This document shows, piece after piece, positions 6,729 to 14,492 of a stretch of 64,000 bases of DNA. How positions within the stretch are numbered: position 1 is the first letter of the stretch; each line of letters begins with the position of its first letter. The notes under the pieces were generated by a model. It was not told where the DNA came from. It did no database searches and saw only the letters and a list, made by a program, of their open reading frames with translations. Source of the DNA: an uncultured Paracoccaceae bacterium (lineage in GTDB: Bacteria > Pseudomonadota > Alphaproteobacteria > Rhodobacterales > Rhodobacteraceae); NCBI GenBank assembly GCA_947499725.1, contig CANMPK010000004.1, positions 322,701 through 386,700 of the forward strand. The letters are read 5' to 3'. The position numbers were made by a program, and so were the translations under genes.

Positions 6729-7791
6729 CCTTCCCAAGGGAGTACATCGTGTCCGGCGTAAGGTTATGGCCGGTGTCCGCTATCATTTCTATGCATGGCG
6801 GGGTGGCCCAAAATTTTGGGAAGGAACCGACCCCGACCCGAAGGAGCCGGAATTTTTCCATGCATTTTCGGAATGTGGCAAACCGGCGAGTCCTTCTGAA
6901 TATTTGACGACACAGTTAGTCGATGACTTTCTTTCCAGCGCGTCCTTGCCAAAGGCTGAACGTTCGAAGGCCGATATCCGCAAATGGTTGAAGTTGTTTC
7001 GTGAGGAGTTCGGGGCGGATCCCGTCGCAATGTTCGAAGAGCGTGCTTCGCGGGGTGAGGTCAACAATTGGCGCAAGAAATGGCTTCATTCGCCCAAGCA
7101 ACATGACATGGCAGGCACTCATGCGACTCGAGTTCTGAATTGGGCGGTGGAAGAGGGGAAGTTGAAAGAGCATCACTGTCACAAGCTCAAGAAGCTCTAC
7201 CAATCGAACCGAACTGAGATCATTTGGACGAGTGGCGATATCGCCCAGTTCAACAAACATGCACCCACGTGGGTCCAACGGATCTTGACCGCCGGATGCG
7301 AAACCGGTTTGCGAGCGGCTGATTTGGTTCAGGTCAAAATGGAACAATTCGAAGACACGCCGCAAGGTAAACGTCTTCGTTTTCGGACCAGTAAGCGTGG
7401 GCAGATTGCATATGTCCCAGCCACCTCAGCACTTGAGAAACTGATCGCCGAGACGCCGGAAGGTCAAGAGGTGCTTCTGGTATCAGAGCTTGGCAGGCCT
7501 TTGACGGCCCGTTGGGCATCGAACCAGATCACGAAGTGGCGGCGCGAAGCTCAGATCCCCCCTTGGATCGACGGCAGAGAGAAGACTCTGTCTGACACGC
7601 GCGGGACGGCGGCGACAAGATTGCTGAATGCCGATCTGTCTTTGCGCCAAATCGCAGTTCTGATGGGTTGGTCGGTTCGCTACGCGGCGCAGGTAATCGA
7701 GCACTATGCGCAAGTTAGCCCGGACGAAAGCGATGCGGTTCTGCGCAAGCTCAATCGAGCAAAATCACTGTCTCAAGACAAGAAAATGTAA
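6715..7791 (+). CDS. Tyrosine-type site-specific integrase
   Basis: A 358-residue recombinase that would insert and excise the element. N-terminal VPRSSLPKGVHRVRRK is a basic arm, followed by a SAM-like core-binding region (about 65-160) and the catalytic domain. Visible residues: Arg200 in CETGLRAADL, a Lys in TSKRGQ, Arg296 in SDTRGTAATRLL, and Tyr331 in VIEHYAQV. The usual His of the HxxR box is Ser and the usual GH/GW position is Trp, as in some related integrases. I chose GTG 6715 because the product then starts as PRSSLPKGVHRV; a TTG at 6691 is possible. It ends 62 bases before the tRNA-Cys 3' end. Confidence 0.88.
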   Translation: MPRSSLPKGVHRVRRKVMAGVRYHFYAWRGGPKFWEGTDPDPKEPEFFHAFSECGKPASPSEYLTTQLVDDFLSSASLPKAERSKADIRKWLKLFREEFGADPVAMFEERASRGEVNNWRKKWLHSPKQHDMAGTHATRVLNWAVEEGKLKEHHCHKLKKLYQSNRTEIIWTSGDIAQFNKHAPTWVQRILTAGCETGLRAADLVQVKMEQFEDTPQGKRLRFRTSKRGQIAYVPATSALEKLIAETPEGQEVLLVSELGRPLTARWASNQITKWRREAQIPPWIDGREKTLSDTRGTAATRLLNADLSLRQIAVLMGWSVRYAAQVIEHYAQVSPDESDAVLRKLNRAKSLSQDKKM

Positions 7792-7793
7792 AC

Positions 7794-7812
7794 GCCCCTG
7801 TAAACGCGGGGC
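7794..7812 (+). terminator. Hairpin after the integrase
   Basis: GCCCC (7794-7798) pairs with GGGGC (7808-7812) around a 9-base loop, just after the integrase stop. There is no T-run, so it may be a transcript end or an mRNA-stabilising stem. The unit TGTAAACGC occurs twice here (from 7787 and 7799). Confidence 0.35.
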
Positions 7813-7853
7813 CTCAAACACGGCAAGGAGTGATGTAAGTGATTGTTTTTAAA

Positions 7854-7927
7854 TGGAGGCGAGTACCGGAATCGAACCGGTGTACACGGATTTGCAATCC
7901 GCTGCATAACCACTCTACCAACTCGCC
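7854..7927 (-). tRNA. tRNA-Cys (anticodon GCA), probable attachment site of the element
   Basis: A complete cloverleaf on the minus strand: acceptor stem GGCGAGT/ACTCGCC, D-arm, anticodon loop ATTGCAAAT with anticodon GCA, T-loop TTCGATT and encoded CCA (7854-7856). Its 3' end faces the integrase 62 bases away, the usual arrangement when a tyrosine integrase uses the 3' half of a tRNA as attachment site. The gene is intact, so integration preserved it. The second att copy should lie left of the window. Confidence 0.95.
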
Positions 7928-8069
7928 GCCGTTGTGGTACGGCGGGCAATATCGTATCTTTTTGGGGGCTGCAAGAGAGAACGATTGCATTTCATCTTTG
8001 TATGCGTTGCTCAATTCAAAAACTTGTGGCAAGACGGTTATATCGAAATCTGAACGAATGAGTTTAGTT

Positions 8070-8723
8070 ATGTCCGACTTCACGTCCCGCCGCACTGCAA
8101 TGGTTGATACTCAGATCCGTCCTTCTGATGTGACCAAATTCCCTATTATCGAAGCTATGTTGACCGTGCCGCGAGAGGCCTTTGTGCCTTTGGAAAAACG
8201 CGAAGCCGCTTATATGGGTGAAAACCTTGCGCTGGATGGCAGTCGCGTTGTTTTAGAGCCGCGTACATTGGCGAAAATGTTGGATGTTTTGGACATTCGG
8301 GCAAATGAACTGGTCTTGGATATCGGTGCTGGGCTTGGTTACTCGTCTGCCGTAATTGCGCGAATGGCCGAGGCGGTCGTTGCCGTAGAAGCAGATGAAT
8401 CCTTGGCTTCAGAGGCGCAATCAACGTTGGCGGAACATAACGTCGATAATGTTGTCATCCACGAAGGCCCTTTGAACGAAGGCGCGGCGGACCATGGTCC
8501 TTATGATGTGATTCTTGTTCAGGGCGGTGTCGAAACTTTTCCAGAAAATTTGGCGGCCCAGTTGAAAGATGGCGGACGGATCGCATGTTTGTTTATGACG
8601 GGCGCGCTTGGTGAAGTGCGCTTGGGGCAGAAAATCGATGGTGCCTTGGTTTGGCGCCAAGCATTTAATGCAGGCGCCCCTGTCCTAGAAGGCTTCGCCA
8701 CTGAGCGAGAGTTCCAATTATAA
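8070..8723 (+). CDS. pcm: Protein-L-isoaspartate O-methyltransferase family protein
   Basis: A 217-residue SAM-dependent methyltransferase. N-terminal TAMVDTQIRPSDVTKFPIIE and LTVPREAFVP are family signatures, and VLDIGAGLGYSSAVIARM is the SAM-binding motif I. Classical Pcm repairs isoaspartyl residues in ageing proteins; this subgroup, next to tolC and the popZ-like gene, is usually only annotated as a family member. I chose ATG 8070 for MSDFTSRRTAMVD; another ATG lies four codons upstream and the frame is open far upstream through the tRNA. First core gene after the element. Confidence 0.85.
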   Translation: MSDFTSRRTAMVDTQIRPSDVTKFPIIEAMLTVPREAFVPLEKREAAYMGENLALDGSRVVLEPRTLAKMLDVLDIRANELVLDIGAGLGYSSAVIARMAEAVVAVEADESLASEAQSTLAEHNVDNVVIHEGPLNEGAADHGPYDVILVQGGVETFPENLAAQLKDGGRIACLFMTGALGEVRLGQKIDGALVWRQAFNAGAPVLEGFATEREFQL

Positions 8724-8764
8724 TTCGTCGGCTTACAGGTCGCGCATGCACGAGGGCATGAAAT

Positions 8765-10144
8765 ATGAGTTTGAAAAAAGTTCTTTTGACCGCCGTTTTC
8801 ACATTTTCTGTCGGTACGACTGCTGCAAAGGCAGAAACCGTCGCGGATGCAATGGCGAGCGCTTACAGCCATAGCGGTCTGCTAGAACAGAACCGCGCTT
8901 TGTTGCGCGTCGCTGATGAAGATGTTGCGCAGGCAAATGCGGCTCTTAGGCCTATTTTGAATTGGTCTGTTGAGGCAGAGCGGTCTTTCTCGTCAGGTGC
9001 ATCCGTCTCCGCCAGCAATTCCATCACAGCAGCGTTGAGTGCGAGCTGGCTTTTGTATGATTCTGGTCGCTCTGCGGCGCTTGTCGAAAGCCAGAAACAG
9101 ACCGTACTTGCCACACGCCAAACGCTTGTCTCTGTTGAGCAAAACGTTCTGCTCAACGCCGTAGTCGCCTTTATGAATGTGCGCCGCGATTCAGATATCG
9201 CTGCGTTGCGCCAGAATAACCTACGCGTTTTGACGCGCGAGTTGCGTGCTGCGGAAGATCGCTTTGACGTTGGTGAAGTGACCCGCACGGATGTTGCGCA
9301 AGCAGAGTCCCGATTGGCAGGGGCCCGCGCAGATTTGGCCGTGGCCCAAGGGAACTTGATGGCGTCTCGCGAATTCTATGCGGCAGCAGTTGGCCATCAG
9401 CCAAAGGCGCTTGTGGCGCCGTCTCGTTTGCCAAACACAGCGAAGTCTTTGGAAGCTGCGCGTTCAGTGGCTGTTCAGGGCCACCCTGATATGCAGACCA
9501 TTCAGTATCAGGTCTCAGCGCTTGATTTCGCCGTACGGGCCGCAGAATCTGCAATGAAACCTTCCGTGAGCTTTTCGGCTGGATTGGCGCAAGCGGGCAA
9601 TTTGTCTGCTAATACCAATACGACGGCCGGCAGCTTTGGTGTGACGGCCAGTGGGCCGATCTATCAAGGTGGTCGTCTCAGTTCTGTCGTGCGTCAAGCG
9701 ATTGCGCGCCGTGATGCGGCACGCGGGGCATTGCATGCCACGCGCCATAACATTCGCCAAGGTGTAGGCAGCGCTTGGGCGACCTTGCTCGCGGCGCAAG
9801 CACAACGTGAAGCCAGCGCGCGTCAGATTCGCGCGGCGCAGATCGCGTTTGATGGCGCACGGGAAGAGGCAAGCCTTGGATCACGCACGACGCTTGATGT
9901 GCTGAACGCCGAGCAAGAGCTGTTGAATGCCCGTTCTGCACAAATTACAGCACTCACCACAGAGTATACCGCGGCTTACAGCCTGCTCGCGGCCATGGGT
10001 TTGTTGAATGTTGATTACCTTAATCTCGCGGTCGAGAAATACGATCCAGAGGCTTACTATAAGCAGGTAGAAAAAGCGCCTGCGCTGAAAAGCAAGCAAG
10101 GTCAGCAGCTTGATAAGATCCTTCGCTCACTCGGAAAAGAATAA
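8765..10144 (+). CDS. tolC: TolC-family outer-membrane channel protein
   Basis: A 459-residue protein with a signal peptide (to about residue 24, VGTTAAKA before ETVADA) and two outer-membrane-efflux-protein repeats. Signs are ALRPILNWSVEAERS, the long heptad helices from about 120-200 and 330-410, and SLGSRTTLDVLNAEQELLNA, a hallmark of the second repeat. It forms a trimeric exit duct for efflux pumps or type I secretion. No partner pump is adjacent. It follows pcm by 41 bases and precedes the popZ-like gene, an order also known in other alphaproteobacteria. Confidence 0.92.
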   Translation: MSLKKVLLTAVFTFSVGTTAAKAETVADAMASAYSHSGLLEQNRALLRVADEDVAQANAALRPILNWSVEAERSFSSGASVSASNSITAALSASWLLYDSGRSAALVESQKQTVLATRQTLVSVEQNVLLNAVVAFMNVRRDSDIAALRQNNLRVLTRELRAAEDRFDVGEVTRTDVAQAESRLAGARADLAVAQGNLMASREFYAAAVGHQPKALVAPSRLPNTAKSLEAARSVAVQGHPDMQTIQYQVSALDFAVRAAESAMKPSVSFSAGLAQAGNLSANTNTTAGSFGVTASGPIYQGGRLSSVVRQAIARRDAARGALHATRHNIRQGVGSAWATLLAAQAQREASARQIRAAQIAFDGAREEASLGSRTTLDVLNAEQELLNARSAQITALTTEYTAAYSLLAAMGLLNVDYLNLAVEKYDPEAYYKQVEKAPALKSKQGQQLDKILRSLGKE

Positions 10145-10173
10145 CTCTGTTTCAATATGTTGTAACGAAGCAG

Positions 10174-10198
10174 CTCAGCCGCTACACTTGCGGCTGAG
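10174..10198 (+). other. Perfect hairpin between tolC and the popZ-like gene
   Basis: CTCAGCCGC (10174-10182) pairs perfectly with GCGGCTGAG (10190-10198) across a 7-base loop, 16 bases before the next ATG. No T-run follows, so an mRNA processing or stability element, or a factor-assisted terminator, is more likely than a simple intrinsic terminator. Confidence 0.5.
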
Positions 10199-10214
10199 GT
10201 AGGGTGAAAACGAC

Positions 10215-11150
10215 ATGTCAGAACCAGTAAAAAACGCTGAGATCGAGGATGTTCTGTCCTCTATTCGCAAATTGGTGACAGATGGCGGCGGCGAAAGCGG
10301 CGGGCCAGCTGGCAAAACCAATGGGCAATCCCATGTTCAGGACGCGGATAAGTTGGTGCTGACAGATGCGTTGCGGATCCAAGAGAAACAAGCGGTAGAA
10401 CCTTTGCCGCAACACCTGCCGCAAAGCGATATGGCGCGCGACATGCAGGAAGATATGAAGGAATTGCGCGATAACGTGCCGTCTTTCCTAAAGCGTAAGA
10501 TCGAAATCGAAGCGCCAAGTTCTCTTTCAAGTGAAGCACCTGAGCTCGATGAGCTTGAAACCAATATCGGTGAAGCCGTCCCTGAATTCGTACCAGAGGC
10601 AGTCGACACGGCCGTCGAGCGAGATGACACGCTAGACTGCGAGCAGCCTTGGCGCGAAGAGGGCGCTGTTATGGCGGACTGGCATTCTAAGCGCGTGTCT
10701 TCTGTCCAAGAATTTGAGCCAGATTCCCCTGAAGATGGTGACAATGCGGGAACGCCAGTCGCCTCTTTGGCTTGGGAAGATCACGTCGAAGAAGCGCAAC
10801 AGGTATCCTTTGAAGGTGCTGAACGCCTGGAAGAGCCTGAAGCTGTGGTTGAAGAGCCTTTGTCCTTTACTCACACGGCCCCTGAGCCAACTCCAGATGC
10901 GGCGGCTGGCCTCGCGGAAGAGGCCATTGCGGACACAGTGATCGAAGGTGTTGCGTCTATTCAGGAAACTGAGGACGAAACAGCGTATGAAGCTGTGCTG
11001 GATGAGGAAATGTTGCGTGACTTGGTGGGCGAGATTGTGCGCCAAGAACTGCAAGGTCCTCTGGGCGAGCGCATCACACGCAACGTACGCAAGCTTGTGC
11101 GCCGAGAAATTAACCGTGCGATGACCTCGCGGAGTTTCAGCTTAGATTAA
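10215..11150 (+). CDS. DUF2497/PopZ-like polar organising protein
   Basis: A 311-residue acidic protein. The N-terminus (NAEIEDVLSSIRKLVTDGG) matches the short helix that PopZ-type proteins use to bind partners. The long middle is Glu/Pro-rich and likely disordered. The C-terminus (MLRDLVGEIVRQELQGPLGE, then ITRNVRKLVRREINRAM) is the DUF2497 multimerisation region. In Caulobacter, PopZ gathers chromosome-anchoring and signalling proteins at the pole; equivalent function here is inferred. The middle region is longer than in Caulobacter PopZ. Confidence 0.8.
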   Translation: MSEPVKNAEIEDVLSSIRKLVTDGGGESGGPAGKTNGQSHVQDADKLVLTDALRIQEKQAVEPLPQHLPQSDMARDMQEDMKELRDNVPSFLKRKIEIEAPSSLSSEAPELDELETNIGEAVPEFVPEAVDTAVERDDTLDCEQPWREEGAVMADWHSKRVSSVQEFEPDSPEDGDNAGTPVASLAWEDHVEEAQQVSFEGAERLEEPEAVVEEPLSFTHTAPEPTPDAAAGLAEEAIADTVIEGVASIQETEDETAYEAVLDEEMLRDLVGEIVRQELQGPLGERITRNVRKLVRREINRAMTSRSFSLD

Positions 11151-11170
11151 GTTAGCCGAAAGGACACGCC

Positions 11171-11752
11171 GTGAACACGCCTGCACATCTGTTGATTGGC
11201 TGGGCGGCGTTTGGGCGTGGTAATGATCGTAAGATCGCGGCGGCTGCGGTGTTTGGCGCTTTGCTGCCGGACCTGTCTTTATACCTCTTGGCAGGCACGT
11301 CGATCTTTCTGATGGGCATTTCGCCACGTGAAGTCTTTAACGAACTCTATTTCAGCCCTGCTTGGCAGGCTGTGTTTTCTGTCGATAACTCTTTCTTTGT
11401 TTGGAGCGCAGGGCTGGCCGCAGGGCTTTGGCTGCGCAAACGATGGCTTGTGGCGTTGTGCGGCGCGGCGTTACTGCATGTGGCGCTGGATTTTCCGCTG
11501 CATCACGATGACGGGCGCGCACATTTTTGGCCGCTGAGCAATTGGATCTTTGAAAGCCCCGTGAGCTATTGGGATGTACACCATCACGCGGGGATCGTCG
11601 GGCCGACAGAGGCGGGGTTGGCGGCGCTCTGCGCGCTTATGATCTGTTTGCCCAATTGGCGCAGGCTCAGCACCATAGGCGCTTTGGGTTTAATGGTGAT
11701 GGAGATTTACGTGGTGTTGCCAGGGTTTTGGCTGACTTTAGGGGGCACATAA
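11171..11752 (+). CDS. Membrane protein of the YdjM/metal-dependent hydrolase type
   Basis: A 193-residue membrane protein with about five hydrophobic segments. It opens MNTPAHLLIGWAAFG and has ALLPDLSLYLL and VALDFPLHHDDGRAHFWPLS, where the His/Asp cluster fits the predicted metal site of this family. Homologues are sometimes mislabelled as cobalamin biosynthesis CobQ, but no CobQ motif is present. Substrate unknown. It starts 20 bases after the popZ-like gene, probably in the same transcript, and ends at a bidirectional terminator. Confidence 0.65.
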   Translation: MNTPAHLLIGWAAFGRGNDRKIAAAAVFGALLPDLSLYLLAGTSIFLMGISPREVFNELYFSPAWQAVFSVDNSFFVWSAGLAAGLWLRKRWLVALCGAALLHVALDFPLHHDDGRAHFWPLSNWIFESPVSYWDVHHHAGIVGPTEAGLAALCALMICLPNWRRLSTIGALGLMVMEIYVVLPGFWLTLGGT

Positions 11753-11785
11753 AAAAACACGCGCCCCGAAGGGCACGTGTTTTTT
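11751..11785. terminator. Bidirectional intrinsic terminator
   Basis: An A-run, then CACGCGCCC, loop CGAA, GGGCACGTG and a T-run form a stem with A/T tails on both sides, between two convergent genes ending at 11752 and 11807. It can terminate both. Confidence 0.85.
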
Positions 11786-11806
11786 AAGCAGCAGTAAGAT
11801 ATTTGT

Positions 11807-12127
11807 TTAAGCGGCTTGGCTTTCCAAAGCAGCGTTGCGACGTTCGCTTTCTTCGCGAGACAGCGCAACGGATGTCCGAACACCCTTGCCAACAAATTCC
11901 ATTAGGCCAGAGACCACACGCTCGTTCGGGTCAATCCCCGCGCAAGACAGCACTTCGCGACCATCGCGGGAGCGCGCCCAACGAGCAATTTGCTCTGGAC
12001 CGTTGCCGTACTTTTTATCGTCGGCAATCGCATCATCAAGTGCAGCTAGAACAACCGCGGCAAACAGCTTTCGCGCACGGTTACCTTGTTCATTATTAAA
12101 AGCTGTACCGTCAACGAAATCTCTCAT
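11807..12127 (-). CDS. Small conserved cytosolic protein (DUF6280-like)
   Basis: A 106-residue soluble protein beginning MRDFVDGTAFNNEQGNRARK, with DDKKYGNGPEQIARWARSRD in the middle. I recognise it as a strongly conserved Rhodobacteraceae protein, which I believe is filed as DUF6280. Function unknown. It has no signal peptide or membrane helix and is transcribed alone, ending at the shared terminator. The upstream 200 bases, towards efp, contain no other gene. Confidence 0.7.
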   Translation of the reverse strand: MRDFVDGTAFNNEQGNRARKLFAAVVLAALDDAIADDKKYGNGPEQIARWARSRDGREVLSCAGIDPNERVVSGLMEFVGKGVRTSVALSREESERRNAALESQAA

Positions 12128-12328
12128 CTCGTCGTCCTTTATGGTCTTGTGTTTTTGGCGTGAAGCGCCTTATGACCGATTCAATTCGATTCGTGTACCC
12201 CATTTCTGCATATCTACCATGCAGCAGGTGCATACCTCAGAACGATATAGGCCGTCTTGTCAGGCACTGACCGTCGAGATATAGGTGCGCTTGAACCTTT
12301 ATCAACCTTTTTGTCACGGTTTTGTCAC

Positions 12329-12892
12329 ATGCCTAAAATCAACGGAAATGAAATTCGCCCTGGCAATACGCTAGAGCATAACGGCGGTCTTTGGGCTGCG
12401 GTTAAAGTCGATCACGTGAAGCCTGGGAAGGGCGGCGCCTTTGCTCAGGTCGAGCTGCGCAACCTGCGCAACGGCTCTAAGCTGAACGAGCGTTTTCGCT
12501 CTGCCGACAAAGTCGAGCGCGTGCGTCTGGAGCAGAAGGATCAGCAGTTCCTGTACGAGACCGATGGGATGCTGGTGTTTATGGACACTGAAACCTACGA
12601 ACAGATTGAATTGCCAGCAGAATTGCTGGGCGATCGTCGGCCCTTCCTTCAGGATGGCATGACCATCCAAGTGGAGTTCTACGACGATGAAGCGCTGAAT
12701 GCAGCGGTCCCGCAAAAGGTAACTTGCAAGATCGTTGAGACAGAGCCTGTTGTGAAAGGCCAGACGGCTGCGAACTCTTTCAAGCCAGCGACTTTGGACA
12801 ATGGCGTGAAAGTCATGGTGCCGCCGTTTGTCGGCCAAGATGAGATGATCATCGTGGACACCATCAGCATGGAATATTCCGAACGCGCCTAA
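12329..12892 (+). CDS. efp: Translation elongation factor P
   Basis: A 187-residue EF-P that relieves ribosome stalling at proline runs. The loop VKPGKGGAF carries Lys34, the residue modified by beta-lysylation in the PGKG-type factors, and the three beta-barrel domains follow ([20 protein letters not shown], then a C-terminal OB domain with [18 protein letters not shown]). I chose ATG 12329 over the upstream extension to 12257 because [13 protein letters not shown] is the conserved start. Upstream lies a direct repeat, TTTTGTCAC twice (12309-12328 region), of unknown role. A strong terminator follows. Confidence 0.95.
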   Translation: MPKINGNEIRPGNTLEHNGGLWAAVKVDHVKPGKGGAFAQVELRNLRNGSKLNERFRSADKVERVRLEQKDQQFLYETDGMLVFMDTETYEQIELPAELLGDRRPFLQDGMTIQVEFYDDEALNAAVPQKVTCKIVETEPVVKGQTAANSFKPATLDNGVKVMVPPFVGQDEMIIVDTISMEYSERA

Positions 12893-12914
12893 GCGCCTTT
12901 TGGAAAATCGAAAG

Positions 12915-12949
12915 AAAGCCGCCCGTAGCATTCCGCTGCGGGCGGCTTT
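12915..12949 (+). terminator. Intrinsic terminator of efp
   Basis: AAAGCCGCCCGTAGC pairs with GCTGCGGGCGGCTTT around ATTCC, with one mismatched position near the loop. The stem is long and GC-rich and ends in T residues. Confidence 0.85.
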
Positions 12950-13126
12950 GCTTATTAACGTTGCGTTCGGTCGAAAAAATATGCGCAACATTTTTTGCAT
13001 TTCTTTTAAGCAAGCTGCCGCGCGCCGTGCTTACTTTCTAGAAAGGTGGCAATTCGACCCTTTCGGGGGCTGAAATGTACAATTGGCGACTCATCTAAGA
13101 ATTTCGGATTTCCGTGCATGAAAGCC

Positions 13127-13157
13127 TTGACCTTGACGTTAGTGTCAGGCCGCTAAG
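13127..13157 (+). promoter_or_regulatory. MerR-type promoter/operator upstream of the SDR-merR pair
   Basis: TTGACC (13127-13132) and GCTAAG (13152-13157) are separated by 19 bases, the over-long spacing typical of MerR-activated promoters, and the spacer contains the dyad TGAC-N6-GTCA (13134-13147). The merR-family gene lies at the end of the same unit. The rest of the 309-base gap from 12893 to 13201 holds only the efp terminator. Confidence 0.45.
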
Positions 13158-13201
13158 CCCGTCTCATGTCGATTTCAAATTGAAGACAGGAGACGAAAGA
13201 C

Positions 13202-13966
13202 ATGACAACGGAAAACCCATGGCGCGGGAAGGTGGCCATTGTGACGGGGGGCAGCTCTGGCATTGGCGAGGCGACGGCTTTGGCGTTGGCGGCGCAGGGG
13301 GCCAATGTGTTGATCACCGGACGCACCGCCGCGCGGCTGGAAGCGGTGGCTGGGCAGAGCGCGTCGATTGAAGCGTTGCAGATCGACAGCGCTGATCCTG
13401 AGAGTGGCGCTTTGATCGTTGCCAAGGCGCTCGAGATCTGGGGGCGCTTGGATTTGGTTGTGAACAATGCAGGCGCAGGCCATCCGATGCCGATGGCGGG
13501 CTATAGTGCTGAGGCGATCTCTGCGATGGCGGCTGTGAATATCACCTCGCCATCTGTTTTGGTGAAGGCGGCGCATGAGGCGTTGCGCGAGACCAAGGGC
13601 GCGGTTGTGAACATCAGCACGGCAGCGGCGAAGAATGCTGTGCCGATGATTGCGCATTACACGGCCACCAAGGCGGCGCTGGAGCAGCTGACGCGCGCTT
13701 GGGCGATTGAAATGGCGCCGGATGGTATTCGCGTGAATGCCATTGCGCCGGGCCCAGTGAAAAGCGGGGCGTTGACCGGCATGATGGGCTTGCCTGATGA
13801 GATGGCGCAGCAGATCGAGGCGCAGGAGGCCGCACAGGTGCCTTTGGGGCGTCGCGGCGTGGCGGATGACATTGTGCCTTGGGTGCTGCGGCTTGGCAGT
13901 TCTGACAACGCATGGCTGACAGGGCAGGTGCTGGCCGTGGATGGCGGCTGGGCGTTGCGCAGCTAA
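13202..13966 (+). CDS. Short-chain dehydrogenase/reductase (SDR)
   Basis: A 254-residue classical SDR. VTGGSSGIGEATALALA is the Gly-rich cofactor site, NNAG the structural motif, NISTAAA holds the catalytic Ser and YTATK the catalytic Tyr and Lys. IRVNAIAPGPVKSG and the C-terminal GQVLAVDGGWALRS complete the fold. It would oxidise or reduce an alcohol/carbonyl with NAD(P); the substrate is unknown. An AGGAGA ribosome-binding site precedes ATG 13202. The merR gene 98 bases downstream and the MerR-like promoter upstream suggest that an inducer-controlled pair is formed. Confidence 0.9.
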   Translation: MTTENPWRGKVAIVTGGSSGIGEATALALAAQGANVLITGRTAARLEAVAGQSASIEALQIDSADPESGALIVAKALEIWGRLDLVVNNAGAGHPMPMAGYSAEAISAMAAVNITSPSVLVKAAHEALRETKGAVVNISTAAAKNAVPMIAHYTATKAALEQLTRAWAIEMAPDGIRVNAIAPGPVKSGALTGMMGLPDEMAQQIEAQEAAQVPLGRRGVADDIVPWVLRLGSSDNAWLTGQVLAVDGGWALRS

Positions 13967-14064
13967 TGTGATGGCCTTGGGGCGCTGAGAGGCGTCCTGA
14001 GGCTTGAATTGGTGGGGTGGGTGAACATCTTGGGATGTGTGCCGGATAAAATGAGGGGACAGCG

Positions 14065-14433
14065 ATGCAAGCGAAAGAAGCAGCGGATCAGTTGGGGATC
14101 ACGCAGCGTATGTTGCGCCACTATGAAAGCGAAGGATTGCTGGAGGTGGCGCGCTCGGTGAATGGGTATCGCAGCTATCGCGTGGCAGATCTGCGGCGGG
14201 CTGGACGGATACGGGATTTCATCGCGATTGGGTTTTCCACGCGGGAAATTCGCGGGATGGCGGCGTGTTTAAGCGATGAAGGCGCAGGGCCTTGCGAAGG
14301 CGGAATTGCGTTGATGCAGGAAAAGCTGGCGCATATCGAGCGTTTACAGAGCGAGCTGGATGAGCGTCGCGCGGCGGTGTTGGCGCGGATGGCGACGTTG
14401 CAAGACAGCTTGGCTGACAAGGTAGACGCTTAG
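14065..14433 (+). CDS. MerR-family transcriptional regulator
   Basis: A 122-residue regulator. Residues 1-70 form the MerR winged helix (MQAKEAADQLGITQRMLRHY, then ESEGLLEVARSVNGYRSY), followed by a dimerising coiled coil (EKLAHIERLQSELDERRAAV). There is only one Cys, in the linker (GAGPCEGG), and no Cys pair at the C-terminus, so metal sensing is not obvious. GAGGGGA precedes the ATG. It probably controls the SDR gene just upstream from the 19-bp-spaced promoter near 13127. Confidence 0.88.
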   Translation: MQAKEAADQLGITQRMLRHYESEGLLEVARSVNGYRSYRVADLRRAGRIRDFIAIGFSTREIRGMAACLSDEGAGPCEGGIALMQEKLAHIERLQSELDERRAAVLARMATLQDSLADKVDA

Positions 14434-14444
14434 GGTAAAACGAG

Positions 14445-14472
14445 AAAGAGCGCTCCGAGTGGAGCGCTCTTT
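14445..14472. terminator. Intrinsic terminator between merR and aqpZ
   Basis: AAAGAGCGCTCC pairs perfectly with GGAGCGCTCTTT around a GAGT loop. It serves the rightward merR gene and, from the other side, the leftward aqpZ gene ending at 14493. Confidence 0.85.
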
Positions 14473-14492
14473 GTGTGGGGTTTCGGCGTGGC

